Positions 1 through 10,670 of a stretch of DNA of 64,000 bases are shown piece after piece; the first letter of the stretch is position 1; the number at the start of each line of letters is the position of its first letter. Source of the DNA: Chelonoidis abingdonii (taxonomy: Eukaryota > Chordata > Testudines > Testudinidae); the NCBI RefSeq assembly GCF_003597395.2, contig NC_133769.1, forward strand, positions 177,038,541 through 177,102,540. The letters run 5' to 3'. The position numbers were made by a program, and so were the translations under genes. The notes under the pieces were generated by a model, which had not been told where the DNA came from, did no database searches, and worked only from the letters and a program-made list of their open reading frames with translations.

Positions 1-1368
1 TCACCGGGCTTCAAACCGTGCTTGGCCTGTCACAGGCTGATGCCAACAGGAGACCCACACGACTCCTGTTTGAAGTGCCTTGGGGAATCGCACTTAACAG
101 CCAAGTGCTCTATTTGCAAGGCTTTCAAGCCGCGAACTAAAAAGGAGCGGGACATCAGACTGAAACAGCTCCTCATGGAGGGGGCCCTGACACCACCACC
201 TTCGGCACCCAGCACTGGTCAGTCGGTGAGCAGAAGCGCCCCTACGGCACCGGATCGCACCAGTACGCCTAAAGACTCTCGGCACCGGCCGTCACTGGCA
301 CCGAAGTCAGCTCCACGTCGCTCCCTCTCCCCGAGGTCGAAGAAGGCCAAGACTCCTGCTGCTTTGGCACTGCCCACACCACAGCCAGAGAGTGTGCCCA
401 GATCGGACTGCCCGGCGCCGATACTCGCTGCAGCACTGTCTAAATCAGCACCATTGATTCCGGTCCCACAAGGGCCGTCGAGTCCGGCACCTGATAGCTC
501 CTCGGCGCGTACCACGGTAGAGCTCACCATGCCATCCATGCCAGAGGCATTTTCAGCTGCGAGAGACTTAATCGCCTTAACGGACTCGGCACTGCCTCTA
601 CCCCCAGCACCGCCGGTGCGGGTAATCCAATCTCTGGGCAAGCCGACCCTGACTAGACCACCATCTGTCGGCACAGTGGACAGGCACTGCTCAAGATCGC
701 CGTCCCGCAGATGTTCCAGGTCAAGACTATGCTCCCGCTCTCAACGCTGCTTGCTGTCCCGGCACTGTTCTCCTACACGGCACCGGTCAGACTCGCGGCA
801 CCGGTCGGACTCCCGCTCTCCACCTCACTATCCGTGGCACCGCTCCAGTTCTCGGCACCGATCCAGGCACTGTACCTCTCGGAGCCATTCACGCCGCAGG
901 GACTCGAGATGTCGGTCGACCTCCCGGCACCGGTCTGGTCTCAGGTCCCGGTCTCGATCCTGGTACCATTATGAATACTGGCACCGGTCCCCGTTAAAGA
1001 GGGGAGCGAGGTCCGTCAGAACCTTAGCCCAAGGTTTCTCTGCTCCTCCCTGGCCATCCAGGCAGATGTCGGTGTCCTCTCACACGGACAGTTATTACGA
1101 CCAGGACCGAGATACGGAGGTGCCTACCGGAGTCTTCCAGGAGGCCCGGTCTCAGGACCCGGGAACTCACCAGTGGTCCTTTTGGACACCTTGGGCATAC
1201 CATCAGGCCCAACGTGCTCCATTGGTCCAGACCCGCTCCGCTTCCTCAGAGCATCGAGCTCCAGAGGCCACCATTAGCTGTCCCCCTCCAGCTGGGACAG
1301 AGGAGCAGATGATCCATCTACCAGGTTCCCCGGTACCGCTGGAGCAGGAACCGATCCATGAGCAATAG
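1..1368 (+). pseudogene. DIRS ORF1 (gag-like), N-terminal part, ends at a premature TAG
   Basis: Open in frame 1 from the window edge to a TAG at 1366-1368. The first ~45 residues contain paired Cys/His motifs (CLAC, CLKCLGESH, CSIC) arranged like the zinc-binding start of vertebrate DIRS ORF1 proteins. They are followed by a basic stretch (KPRTKKERD) and a long Pro/Ser/Ala-rich low-complexity region. Roughly residues 220-330 are a dense Arg/Ser tract (repeated SR, SRH, RSDSRHR). At the DNA level this tract is a string of variants of a short ggcaccggtc-like unit. The same frame reopens after the TAG and stays gag-like, so the stop looks like a disabling mutation rather than the natural end. 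The start codon is not certain because the frame is open to base 1. Confidence 0.72.
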
Positions 1369-2420
1369 GCCATTCAGGACCCCCTCATCCCCGGTGTTTC
1401 ATCCTCCTCTTCTCCAGATGAGGCGATGGCAGGGACCTCATCATCAGGGCCCCCGCCGATAGACCTCAGAGCCCATCAAGATCTCCTTAGGAGGGTAGCG
1501 CTCAACATCAATCTTCCAGTAGAGGAAATCCCAGAGGTCGAGGACCCAGTTGTGAGCATCCTGTCAGCGGATACCCCCACTAGGGTGGCTTTGCCTTTCA
1601 TCAAGACCATCCAGGCCACTGCTGACACCTTATGGCAGTCCCCAGCCTCCATCCCCCGTACGGCAAAAGGGGTCGAGAGGAAATACATGGTACCCTCCCG
1701 GGGGTACAAATACCTATATGTCCACTCTCCTCCCTCCTCATTAGTTGTCCAATCGGTCAACGAAAGGGAACGCCATGGCCAACAGGCGCCAGCCCCCAAA
1801 TCAAAGGAGGCTAGCGGATGGACCTGCTGGGCCGCAAGGTATATTCGGCAGGCACCCTTCAGCTCCGAGTGGCCAACCAGCAGGCTGTCCTGAGCCATTA
1901 TAATTACAACACTTGGGCGGAGGTGGGTAGGTTCACAGAACTACCACCCCTGGACTCTCGCCAGAAATTTGCCGCATTCCTTGAAGAAGGGAAGAAGGTG
2001 GCTAGAACCTCGCTCCAGGCTTCTCTCGATGCGGCCGACTTGGCAGCCAGAACTCTGGCCTCAGGTATCACCATGAGGCGTATCTCATGGCTACAGGTCT
2101 CCAACCTGCCACCCGAGCTCCAATACACCATCCAGGACTTACCCTTTGATGGCAAGGATCTGTTCTGTGAAAAGACTGACCCCAGGTTGCAGAGTTTAAA
2201 GGACAACAGGGTCATCATGCGCTCGTTGGGCATACATACACCTGTGACCCAACGCAGACCCTTCCGGCCTCAACCCCAGCGGCCGTACTTTGTGCCCCAG
2301 CACAGACAAGACTTCAACAGAAGGCGTGGGCGGGATGGCCATAGATGCCAATCCGGGCCCCAAGGGAGTCAAAACCATGGCCCCCCAAAAGCACCTCTGG
2401 GGCCTAAGTCTACCTTTTGA
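1369..2420 (+). pseudogene. DIRS ORF1 (gag-like), C-terminal part, frameshifted
   Basis: Frame 1 continues after the TAG at 1366-1368 to about 1812. The coding trace then moves to frame 3 (about 1818-2420, stop TGA). The second part carries a stretch I recognise from vertebrate DIRS ORF1 proteins: a Gln/Leu/Asn-rich segment (LQLRVANQQAVLSHY), an EEGKKVARTSLQASLDAAD helix, then TIQDLPFDGKDLF and LQSLKDNRVIMRSLGI. It ends in a basic Arg/Pro/Gln-rich tail (RRPFRPQPQRP). The breakpoint at about 1812 is a frameshift inside the domain, so the copy cannot make a full ORF1 product. Together with the N-terminal part the ancestral protein would have been near 800 residues. The role (packaging/nucleoprotein) is inferred from element type. 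Confidence 0.65.
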
Positions 2421-2423
2421 AAG

Positions 2424-3852
2424 TATGCACGAGGACAGCGTACTAGTTTCAGGACAGGATCCTTCTCCTCCCTTCTCCAACTGCCTCTCCTACTTCCTCC
2501 CGGCGTGGTCCCAATTGACCTCAGACATCTGGGTCCTACGTACGGTGAAACATGGATACCACCTCCAATTTGTTTTAATCCCGCCTTCCCACCCCCCAAC
2601 CCAGTCCCTCTTCAGGGACCCCTCTCACGAGCAAGTCCTCTTACAAGAGATGCAGTCTCTCCTCACCGCAGGAGCGATAGAGGAGGTACCACCAGACGAG
2701 AAAGGAAAAGGGTTTTACTCCCTCTACTTTCTGATCCCCAAGTCCAAGGGAGACCTCAGGCCTGTCCTAGACCTGCGAGGCCTCAACAAGTTTATGGTCA
2801 AGTCGAAGTTCCGCATAGTCTCCCTGGGGACTATTATCCCATCCTTGGATCCTGGAGACTGGTATGCCGATCCTCGACATGAAGGACGCATACTTTCACA
2901 TTGCCATCTTCCCTCCATACAAGAGGTATCTTCGTTTTGTAGCCAATCACCAGCACTTCCAATTCACGGTCCTCCCCTTTGGCCTCTCCACGGCCCCAAG
3001 GGTGTTTACGAAGTGTATGGCTGTTGTCGCCGCCCACCTTCACCGGCAGCAGATACATGTATTCCCGTATCTGGACGACTGGCTCCTCAAAGGAACCTCC
3101 CAGACTCAGGTCAAACAGCCCGTGGACATAATCATGGACCTATTCTCCCGGTTGGGGCTGCTGCTCAATGCGGAAAAGTCCACACTGGTTCCCACACAAA
3201 GGCTGGACTTCATAGGGGCAACCCTGGACTCCACTTGAGCCAGGGCCTACCTACCTCAGCCACGTTTCCAGAGGATCGTGGCGATAATTCGAGGTCTGCA
3301 GAACTCCCAAACCATCTCGGCTCTCACGTATCTCGGCGTACTAGGCCACATGGCCGCCTGTACTTATGTGACCAAATATGCCAGGCTCCTCCTCCGGCCC
3401 CTTCAAACGTGGCTTAATTTGGTCTACTGTCCGGGCAGGGACCCAATAGACATTCTGGTGACCGTTCCCCCAAGCACCTTACGCTCCATCGACTGGTGGC
3501 TAACTCCCTCCCTGGTGTGTGCAGGGCTACCGTTCCATCCACGACAGCCCTCGCTGTCCCTGACGACAGATGCATCATCTCTCTGTTGGGGGGCTCACGT
3601 TGGTCCCTTCGTACCCAGGGCCTTTGGTCATCGCAGGAGCTGAAGCTCCACATAAACGTCCGAGAGCTGAGAGCAGTCCGCCTCGCATGCCAGGCATTCC
3701 AGCAACATCTTCACGGCCGTTGTGTCTCAGTGTTTACGGACAACACAATGGCCATGTATTATATCAACAAACAGGGAGGGACTCGCTCTTCTCCTCTGTG
3801 TCAAGAGACCATTCTAACTCGGATTCTGATAGCCCACTCAAGAGCACTGTAG
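2424..3852 (+). pseudogene. DIRS ORF2: reverse transcriptase and RNase H, broken into at least four pieces
   Basis: Reverse transcriptase domain in three pieces followed by RNase H. Frame 1 (about 2424-2860) carries the palm start with FLIPKSKGDLRPVLDLRGLN. A frameshift near 2860 moves to frame 2, which has ILDMKDAYFHI, the LPFGLSTAPRVFTK block and the catalytic PYLDDWL at about 3063-3083. A TGA at 3236-3238 (probably a former CGA Arg codon) interrupts the connection region, which then continues to about 3640. A third break shifts to frame 1, where HINVRELRAVRLACQAF and VFTDNTMAMYYINKQGG mark the RNase H fold, with the TDN aspartate. The motif order and YLDD box are typical of DIRS/Ty3-like RTs. 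The MKDAYFHI and INVRELRA blocks are what I recall from DIRS elements. Confidence 0.78.
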
Positions 3853-5240
3853 CCCTTTCCAGGGGTTCGGAACACTATGCGGATCAGCTGAACAGATCCT
3901 CTCTTCACGAATGGTCGATAAACAGACGTATTCATTTGATCTTCAGATGGGTTTTCTCCCTAAACTGTTCGCCTCGCACGAACAGAAATGCAGCGTTTGC
4001 TCCTTCCAGGTCTTTCATTGGGATCAATCACGGATCATTTCTCATGGTCGGAGCACCACCTGCTCTAGCCTTCCACGTTCCTCTGGTTCACAAGTCCAAT
4101 ATAAACTCCGCAGGACAGAGGCATCTAATCCGATTGCGCAGCGTGGCCCAGCAGGCATACACTGTACCCACTGCTCACCTCATGGCATCCAGTTACCGTG
4201 CCACCCAGACCTCCAGGCCTTCACCTCACGCTGTGCTCTGCATGGCTGAACAAGAGTTACACTGTTCGTCCGGTACAGCATATTCTCCTAAGTAGCAAGC
4301 CTCCACTCGGTCACGTACCTGCAAGTGGAAAGTTCTCTCCTGCGGTGTAGTAAACACAGAATTTACTCCTTCTGAGGTCTCGATCCCGCTGTTTTGGACT
4401 ACCTTGGTCTCTATAGCAACAGGCCTGGCATTATCTTCTCTGAGGGTGCACTGGCGCATCTCCACATTCCATCTGAGAAAGTGGACCATCTGTGTTTTCC
4501 ACACCTTGGTTACTAGATTTTCTTAAGGCCTGGAGCGCCTCTACCCCCCAGTATGCCGCCTGCCCCACCTGGGACCTCAATTAGCCTAAGCACTTATCAT
4601 CCCCATTTGACATGGTGACTTGCTCACTCTGGACCTTCGTGGAAGACAGTCTCTGTGCCATTACATCGCCAGAAGGTCTTCCGAACTTCGAGTGCTTACG
4701 GTGGACCCCGTATACTGTCTTTCACAGGACAGGACAGTTGCACTATCCGGCATTCCTCCCTAAGTTAATGTCAGCCTTCCATACTAACAGACATCTTCTC
4801 CCAGTCTCTTCTGACTCACTCTTCTCAATGGAGCGCAGTTTACTCCTTAGATGTCCATACGGCGTCTTTTTATATCGAGTGGACAAAGCCCTCTGAAATC
4901 CCCAGCTGTTCGTCGCAGTCGCTGAACGAGAAGTACCAGTCTCCTAGAGGATCCTTTGGTAACGGCTCATACGCATCCATGCTATGACCGGGCTATGTCC
5001 GTGGGCATCTCACGCACATTCTAACCAGAGCTTAGGCTTCATCACCACATTCCTGCTAACCATGCCCTATCAGGAGATATGTTGGCCACGACTGTCATCG
5101 GTCCACACCTTTGCTTCACACTATGCTCTGGTCCAACAGTCTAGAGATGATGCAGCCTTGGCTCACGGTTCTGCACGTGCCCATCTCACTCCGACCCTCT
5201 CCGCTACAGTAAGGCTTGGGAATGCACCTACTGAATGATA
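3853..5240 (+). pseudogene. Degraded 3' coding region of the DIRS element, position expected for tyrosine recombinase
   Basis: Coding traces persist in changing frames. Just after RNase H is a segment reading ADQLNRSSLHEWSINRRI, like the ADxLSR...HEWSL end of DIRS RNase H. It is followed by a LFASHEQ-type trace comparable to the DLFAT motif. From about 4350 to 4900 there are traces (for example SIATGLALSSLRVHWRIS and TPYTVFHRTGQL) in the place where a DIRS tyrosine recombinase would lie. I could not identify the catalytic Arg/His/Tyr set with confidence, so the recombinase assignment rests on position and element type. Many stops and frameshifts make this non-functional. Confidence 0.4.
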
Positions 5241-5260
5241 TGAGCAATCATTCGAAGAAG

Positions 5261-5560
5261 AAAAGATGGTTACTCACTTTGTAACGTTGTTCTTCGAGAT
5301 GTGTCTCATATCCATTCACACTCCCCTCCTTCCCCTGTCGAGTAGCCGTCCAAAAGAAGATGAAGGGTGGCCAGGTAGCTGGGTTATCCGTGCCATATTC
5401 GCGGCGCCACTCCAGGGGGCGCCCAGCCGACCTGCCGAGTGTTGCTAGGGTAAAAAAGTCTTCCGACGAACGTGCATGCGGTGCGCACACACCTAACTGG
5501 AATGGATATGAGCAACACATCTCAAAGAACAACAGTTACAAAGGTGAGTAACCGTCTTTT
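5261..5560 (+). repeat. Inverted repeat pair at the 3' end of the DIRS element
   Basis: Two arms of about 57-61 bp, 5261-5317 and 5500-5560, are near-perfect reverse complements separated by about 180 bp. The left arm begins aaaagatggttactcac and ends catatccattc. The right arm begins gaatggatatgagc and ends gtgagtaaccgtctttt. DIRS elements end in inverted repeats that pair with an internal complementary region, so the arrangement fits a DIRS terminus. The right arm marks the likely 3' boundary, since CR1-like sequence starts at 5561. Confidence 0.75.
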
Positions 5561-5657
5561 CCTGACCCCAAATATGGCTTTCAGTTAAACTCTGAGCATG
5601 TAGGCAAGACTCACCAGCCAGCACCCAGGAAAGAATTCTCTGTAGTAACTCAGATCC
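5561..5657 (-). mobile_element. CR1 LINE 3' end fragment
   Basis: This 97-bp stretch matches 26943-27030, inside the 3' region of the long minus-strand CR1 in this window. Shared words include actcaccagcca and aggaaagaattctctgtagt. It is cut off on the left by the DIRS terminus and on the right by a small palindromic element. Confidence 0.7.
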
Positions 5658-5763
5658 CAGTGAAGACACAGCAACTCGGCTTTTACCTCATTAGCAGCTC
5701 AAATTCAAACCCAAGCTCCCCACAGGCTTTAACTTGAGCTGCTGAGTTGTTGTGTCTTCACTG
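5658..5763. mobile_element. Small palindromic MITE-like element
   Basis: A 106-bp sequence with inverted ends: it begins cagtgaagacacagcaactc and ends gagttgttgtgtcttcactg. An inner inverted segment (agcagctcaa / ttgagctgct) extends the palindrome. No target-site duplication is evident, so the superfamily is unassigned. Confidence 0.55.
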
Positions 5764-5788
5764 ATATATTAACCCAAGATGTCTAGCC

Positions 5789-6043
5789 CAGGGTTTCTCA
5801 AACGGGTCGCCGCTTGTGTAGGGAAAGCCCCAGGCATGCCGGGCTGGTTTGTTTACTTGTCCCGTCTGCAGGTCCGGCCGATAGCAGCTCCCACTGGCTG
5901 TGGATCGCTGCTCCGGGCCAATGGGAGCTGCTGGAAGCAGCAGCCAGTAAGTCCCCCGGTCCGCACCACTTCCAGCAGCTCCCGTTGGTCCGGAGCCAGG
6001 GGCTTTCCCTACACAAGCAGTGACTCCTGTTTGAGAAACCCTG
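5789..6043. mobile_element. Non-autonomous hAT element (MITE) with 8-bp TSD
   Basis: A 255-bp element with inverted ends of roughly 40 bp. It starts cagggtttctcaaacgggtc and ends gtttgagaaaccctg, with inner arms around tgtgtagggaaagcccc. The 8-bp direct repeat gtctagcc flanks it exactly (5781-5788 and 6044-6051). CAGGG termini and an 8-bp TSD are hallmarks of hAT transposons. The interior is GC-rich and has no transposase, so it must have been mobilised in trans. Confidence 0.82.
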
Positions 6044-6051
6044 GTCTAGCC

Positions 6052-8391
6052 CAAGTTAAGAACACATTTTTTTTGCAGTGCAGGTGAGTGGTTCTACATA
6101 TGTAGCTTTTTATGTTATATGGGCTGCATCCACCCAATATATATATACTACCTGTATGGGCCTGAGGATGTGAAATGGGCTACAGCTATGTGCTGATTGG
6201 GCCACAAGTGGCCCACGGGATAAGAACCACTGAATGTAGACATACTCAAAAGTAAATAAGTGTGTAGGTAAGTCACAGCCATGCTTTTCTCTGAGGGTTA
6301 CTAAAAAGTGCTTTTAAATCCAAATCTTGTGGATACTTGGGAGGGCAGGTTTCAAGAGGTCATAATTCAGTAAATCAAGATCAATATTCACAAAACCATC
6401 TGTTCCTCAGCAAGGGCTACACTTCCATGTCAAATTTAAATTTTCTACCCCAGCCATTTTGGTACCTCAGCCATTTTGGTACTGTTTAAAAAAAACCTCA
6501 CACACAGACGGATATATATTTAACTGGGAGAAGTATTTTTTTCAGTCTCCAATCAATATTGCCTGAATTATTTGTGCTCATATTCTCAATAAAATAAAAT
6601 ATTGAAAAAATTATTCTAGTAGACACAAAACATGGAAAAATTCAGCCTGAAAGAAGAAAGTTTTAGAAAATAATAACACAGATATTAAGGGGTTAGGATG
6701 GAAAGAGGCACAGTCATGCCCACTCCCAAGAAAGGCAATATAAACCAGTGAAATCCAAGAAGAGTGGGAGGGATTAAAAATAACTTTACAACTTGTCTTC
6801 CCCTCAACATACAGCAACAGCAGCAAACGCAAAGCAGTACATTTAACAGAATGTGAACATAATCCTTGAATATTTATGATTACATATTCTAACAACTAGC
6901 CAATGACAATCAAGTTCAGTAGATTTTTCCACAACAAAAACAGCCAATTTGTTTTATTTTTGCATAATTTTTGAAAACCAAAGATGAGAGAGCACCTTGT
7001 GTGTATAAGACAGCCATCACTGGATAAGAATTCTGTTCCCTAATACTGTATAAAAGGCGCAGTGAGTTTGCTATGTGTTTTGATTGTTTTCATTTCTGAA
7101 TGAGCCTCTTCCTAAAGCTCAACACACCAGACTATTGCCCTAAGAAAGGTAGTAGCAGATTTAAACTTCCAGAATCTTTTTTCCCAGCCTCTTTGTTTTG
7201 AAGGAGGGATGAAGGATCTGTGAAGCATCCAGAAGAGCTAAATTGCACTAGGACTTATCTTCAGAGCACTTTCTGATGGCTCTTCAAAGTGAAACAGCCT
7301 GAAATTAAAGCAAATCCTCCAAGTCCTCCTTCTGAAAGCAGCTGGTGCTAGGAATGATGATAGAACTTTAGGATGGAAGTTCTGTCCTCATATGTGAAGT
7401 TTGCAGAGTTGCACATCATCATCTTTGGGCACAATTTGGGTCATAGCATTAGACCACAGAGGTTATATTATCCATTGTCTTGACAAAACTGGATTGCTCC
7501 CTACAGTACAGTATTTAAAAAGCCTGGAAGTGTTTGCCTTTTAGCACATGTTAATTTCAATAGGAAAGATGTAAGTGGGTTCTGCTGACTTAGTGAAGCA
7601 AGCAAACTCAGAAAGAAGAAAAAAGTGGCTCTAAGGTGTGATTTGAACAGTCCTGATGTACCAACCTGAGGAACCGCCAAGCTTGGGGAGAAGGCTTCAG
7701 CTGAATTTCATTATATCTTATTGCTAATAAAGCCAAACTCCAGGAAGGGAATGGGTTAGACTCTACATAATATGTAGACTTTGTTGTAGAGCACATTGAT
7801 AATGGCACCTGCTCATATATATCATCATGAGTTATGAGTAATTTATTAATCCCCTCTGAAAAAGAGATAAGGGAGGAGAAAATGAACTGATCCTTTAATG
7901 AATAATGGAACACCAGTAACAGCAGCAACATCCTACAGCTGCAGCCTAAGAAGAACCTCACTAGGCTATGTTGGAATGTATGAAGGAGTAGGGACAGCAG
8001 TCAAAATTTATGAAGCAGATGTTCTGAGTTTGTTCCCGGAGGGATAACACCCAGGTTTTGAGGACACACCAGCCTGTGTCTGTCCAATACAGGACTGGAT
8101 GAAGACTCTGAAGCATCTGCTCACATGTATATTATCTATTGTTTTCCTCAGACTGTGTCTCAGGAGGAACAAGATCTCCCAGGGCTTTTTGGTATAGATA
8201 GAGTTACAGAATCTGCACTGTTCATTAGGATATAACAGAATCTCCCCTCCCTTCCTGGTGCACTGTCTCTGTTCCTGGGCCAGTGAGGAAGGGTGGGGGA
8301 AGTTATCACCTCCTCTCCTTTCTAAGTGACATGTTCCCCAAAGGAAGCAAAGGTTCAATAGAGAGAGACTATTACCGTGATTTTCTCTCAC
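6052..8391. other. Non-coding stretch, no gene recognised
   Basis: AT-rich, intron-like sequence with short low-complexity runs (for example an AT dinucleotide run near 6140 and a short duplicated ccattttggta near 6455-6480). Open frames here show no recognisable domain or codon pattern. Confidence 0.5.
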
Positions 8392-8593
8392 TGAATCATG
8401 AAATGAGCGGGGTCATTTCCTTGCATATAGCACCCCTGCTCACTCACCTAGGCAACCACAATCTAGCCATAGGTAACAGAGAAATAATACGTATTGGCTC
8501 TTGCTAGGCTGACTCCATGCACCATATTAAGACCAGGCAGGATTTTATTTGCAGGAAAGTTGATATTATCAAGATATTTTCACACCCAGTTTA
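8392..8593. repeat. Left copy of ~200-bp direct repeat flanking the RTE-type LINE
   Basis: 202 bp that recur at 11692-11892 with roughly twenty mismatches and one short indel (near 89% identity by eye). Both copies begin tgaatcatgaaatg and end cacacccagttta. They sit immediately outside the LINE at 8594-11691. The simplest reading is an exceptionally long target-site duplication; a pre-existing duplication is the alternative. Confidence 0.8.
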
Positions 8594-8602
8594 CCTTAGA
8601 CC

Positions 8603-9070
8603 TTAGTCCATCCCATGCTTTGCTGCACATTGGGCTACCCACAGTTGCCATCTTTTCCTGTCAACTGCCCTTCTCTGCAATTCTTCCCATTTCGTGTTGA
8701 GGGGCTTGATGTCATACAGAACTGTTTGTTTCCATGTTATTTTTGGTCTTCCTCTCTTTCTTCTGGCATTTTCTGGCTTCCGTTCAAGGGCGTATTTGGT
8801 AAGCATTCTTTTTCCATTCTCAGCACGTCTCAGCCACTGATGTCTTCTTTTGTAGATTATTTGTGAGAGGGTTCCTTGTCCAGTAATTTTTCTGGCTTCT
8901 TCATTCGTATTCCTATTTCTATATATTATTCCCAATATTCGTCTCAGACTTTTGTGATGAAATGCATCCAGCTTTTGCACATCTTTCTTGGCTAAGTTGC
9001 CATGTCTCACTGCTATATGTTGTGATGTCAATAACTTTGTACATATGTACACACACAATGCTTTGTACAC
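8603..9070 (-). pseudogene. LINE ORF2 C-terminal region
   Basis: An open stretch of about 155 codons ending at the TAA/TAG-bounded left end of the LINE. It contains KLDAFHHKSLRRILGI, a NEEARKITGQGTLSQII segment, WLRRAENGKRM and a basic RRKRGRPKITWKQTV block, ending RWQLWVAQCAAKHG. This order is what I recall for the region after the RT in RTE-like LINEs. It is the best-preserved piece of this copy and lies at the 3' end, directly against the left flanking repeat. Function of the domain is not established from the sequence. Confidence 0.6.
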
Positions 9071-9173
9071 ATTCAGTTTTGTCTTCAGGGAGATGTTTTT
9101 GAGTTGCCAGATGTTTCTGAGTCTTCCAAATGCAGCGTTTGCTTTCCCAATTCTTCCTATTATTTCCTTGGAA

Positions 9174-9461
9174 CTAGTACCATCTTGTCCACCTTCTCCA
9201 GTTTCTCTTCTTTAATTTTGATTCTGTCCCTATAGTCCCCATTAACATGACTTTACATTTCTTTGCATTGTGTCTCAAACCTATCTTCTTCATTACTTCT
9301 TTTACTTGGTTTGTGCATTTTTGTAGTCCTTTGGCATCCTCACTGATAAGAGCAATGTCATCAGCAAAGTCTAGATCAAATAGCCTTGAATTGTTCCATT
9401 TTAGGCTATATGTATCACTGTCACATTGTTTTAATTCAGAGTCAATGACTAGCATAAACAA
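9174..9461 (-). pseudogene. LINE reverse transcriptase core with FADD active site
   Basis: A 95-codon piece containing FDLDFADDIALISEDAKGL, the RT catalytic FADD box with both aspartates intact, followed by KKIGLRHNAKKCKVMLMG. Just upstream (about 9461-9700, minus strand) further traces are readable in other frames: an RxxQGC-like motif (RVWQGCVLS), an AFDSVNRETMWK trace and a LAINFVD trace. These show that the palm domain is complete in outline but broken by stops. Confidence 0.65.
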
Positions 9462-9834
9462 AAAAGAAGACAGGACACACCCCTACCAAACTCTTGTTTT
9501 GATGCTGAATGGCTTACTCCATCTATTTTCCATTTTAATGCTGCATTTTGAGTTGGCGTAGAATGCCTTCATAATATTAATTAATTTTGTTGGAATTCCA
9601 TATTATTCCACAATTTTCCACATTGTTTCTCTGTTTACACTATCAAATGCCCTTTGAGTCCACAAAATTGATGGCAAGACTGCCTTGGAATTCAATTGTG
9701 TTGTCAGTAATCCGTCTCAGGGTGAATACAGTGCCTGTGCACGATCTCCCTTGTCTAAATCCAGATTGTTGTTCACATAAGATGGTATCCATCTTTCTTT
9801 TCATTCTGTTCAGGAGGACTGCTGCTAATACTTT

Positions 9835-10446
9835 TCACGTGACAGATAGATGTGTTACTCCCCTGCAGTTTGAACAATTGTTTAGATCACCTTTCTTTGG
9901 TAACTTGATTATGATACGAAGGGTCCATTCTTCTGGCACTTTCTCCTCCGTCCATATTATGTTGCACAGCGAACAGATGACTGATTCTCCGTCTTCACCT
10001 CCATATTTAAGCACCTCAGGATGAATGCCGTCCAAACCAGATGTCTTGTTGTTTTTCAGCTTCTGCAATGCTTTTTTTACTTTGTCAATTTTTATCTCAG
10101 ATATATCTATATCTAGGTCTAGTCTTTTATCATTGTTAAATTCCAATCTTGTAATTGGTTTTGGTTGGTTTAGCACTTCTTTGAAGTGTTCCACCCATCT
10201 ATTTTTTTGTTCCTCCTGTGTTTTCAAAATTTCTCCTTGTTTCCCTTTAACTGGGACACTTCTGAATTGTGATCCATATCCTGTTAATTGTTTCAGGATT
10301 GTGTAGATTGTTCTTGTATCATTTCTTTCCTCTGCTTTTTTAGCCAGCTTCACTAGCTTCTTACTTTCTATCCAGTTTTGCTTATCTTTTTTGCATTGTT
10401 TCTTTACTGCTTTTTCAAGGTTCCTGTTTTGTTTCCTCAGTTGCAT
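9835..10446 (-). pseudogene. LINE linker and start of the reverse transcriptase
   Basis: A 203-codon piece. The first ~100 residues are Lys/Glu-rich, the usual linker between endonuclease and RT. Then come KALQKLKNNKTSGLDGIHPE and EEWTLRIIIKLPKKGDLNNC, followed by CRGVTHLSVT. The GxDGIxPE and PKKGD...RGVTxLS blocks are conserved in the fingers of RTE, CR1 and related LINE reverse transcriptases. The frame is lost just before the next conserved block. Confidence 0.65.
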
Positions 10447-10670
10447 GGTGTAGTAATAAAGCCTTTTGTTTTCTTCTTTTGTCTATAATTTTCCATGTTT
10501 CTTCTGAGATCTGCTGTTCTTTATTGCTTCCTCTCTTTCTGCCAATTATCTTTTCAGCTTCTTCTAGCAGTATTTTTCCCAGTATTTTTCCATTTTGTTT
10601 TCTTCAAGATCTTTAAGGGCCTCAAACCTTTCTTGACCTCTATCTGGCACTCTTTTCGTAATCTACAATC

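Larger units (their letters stand above)
1..5560 (+). mobile_element. DIRS-type (tyrosine recombinase) retrotransposon, 5'-truncated by the window edge, decayed
   Basis: A decayed DIRS-like retrotransposon reading rightward. In order it shows a gag-like ORF1 with Cys/His pairs and an RS-rich tract (1-2420), a reverse transcriptase with a YLDDW active site (about 2424-3625), an RNase H-like part (about 3625-3850), a degraded region where DIRS elements carry a tyrosine recombinase (about 3853-5240), and a pair of inverted repeats at the 3' end (5261-5317 and 5500-5560). Several frameshifts and stops make it non-functional. DIRS elements integrate with a tyrosine recombinase instead of a DDE integrase and end in inverted rather than direct repeats, which fits the right end here. 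The immediate right flank is a CR1 3' scrap, so the element may have inserted into an older CR1. The left end lies outside the window. Confidence 0.82.

Noticed and set aside
219..674. Minus-strand open frame of 151 codons
   Set aside because: It is antisense to the DIRS ORF1 and exists because the Pro/Ser/Ala-rich codons lack stops in the complement.
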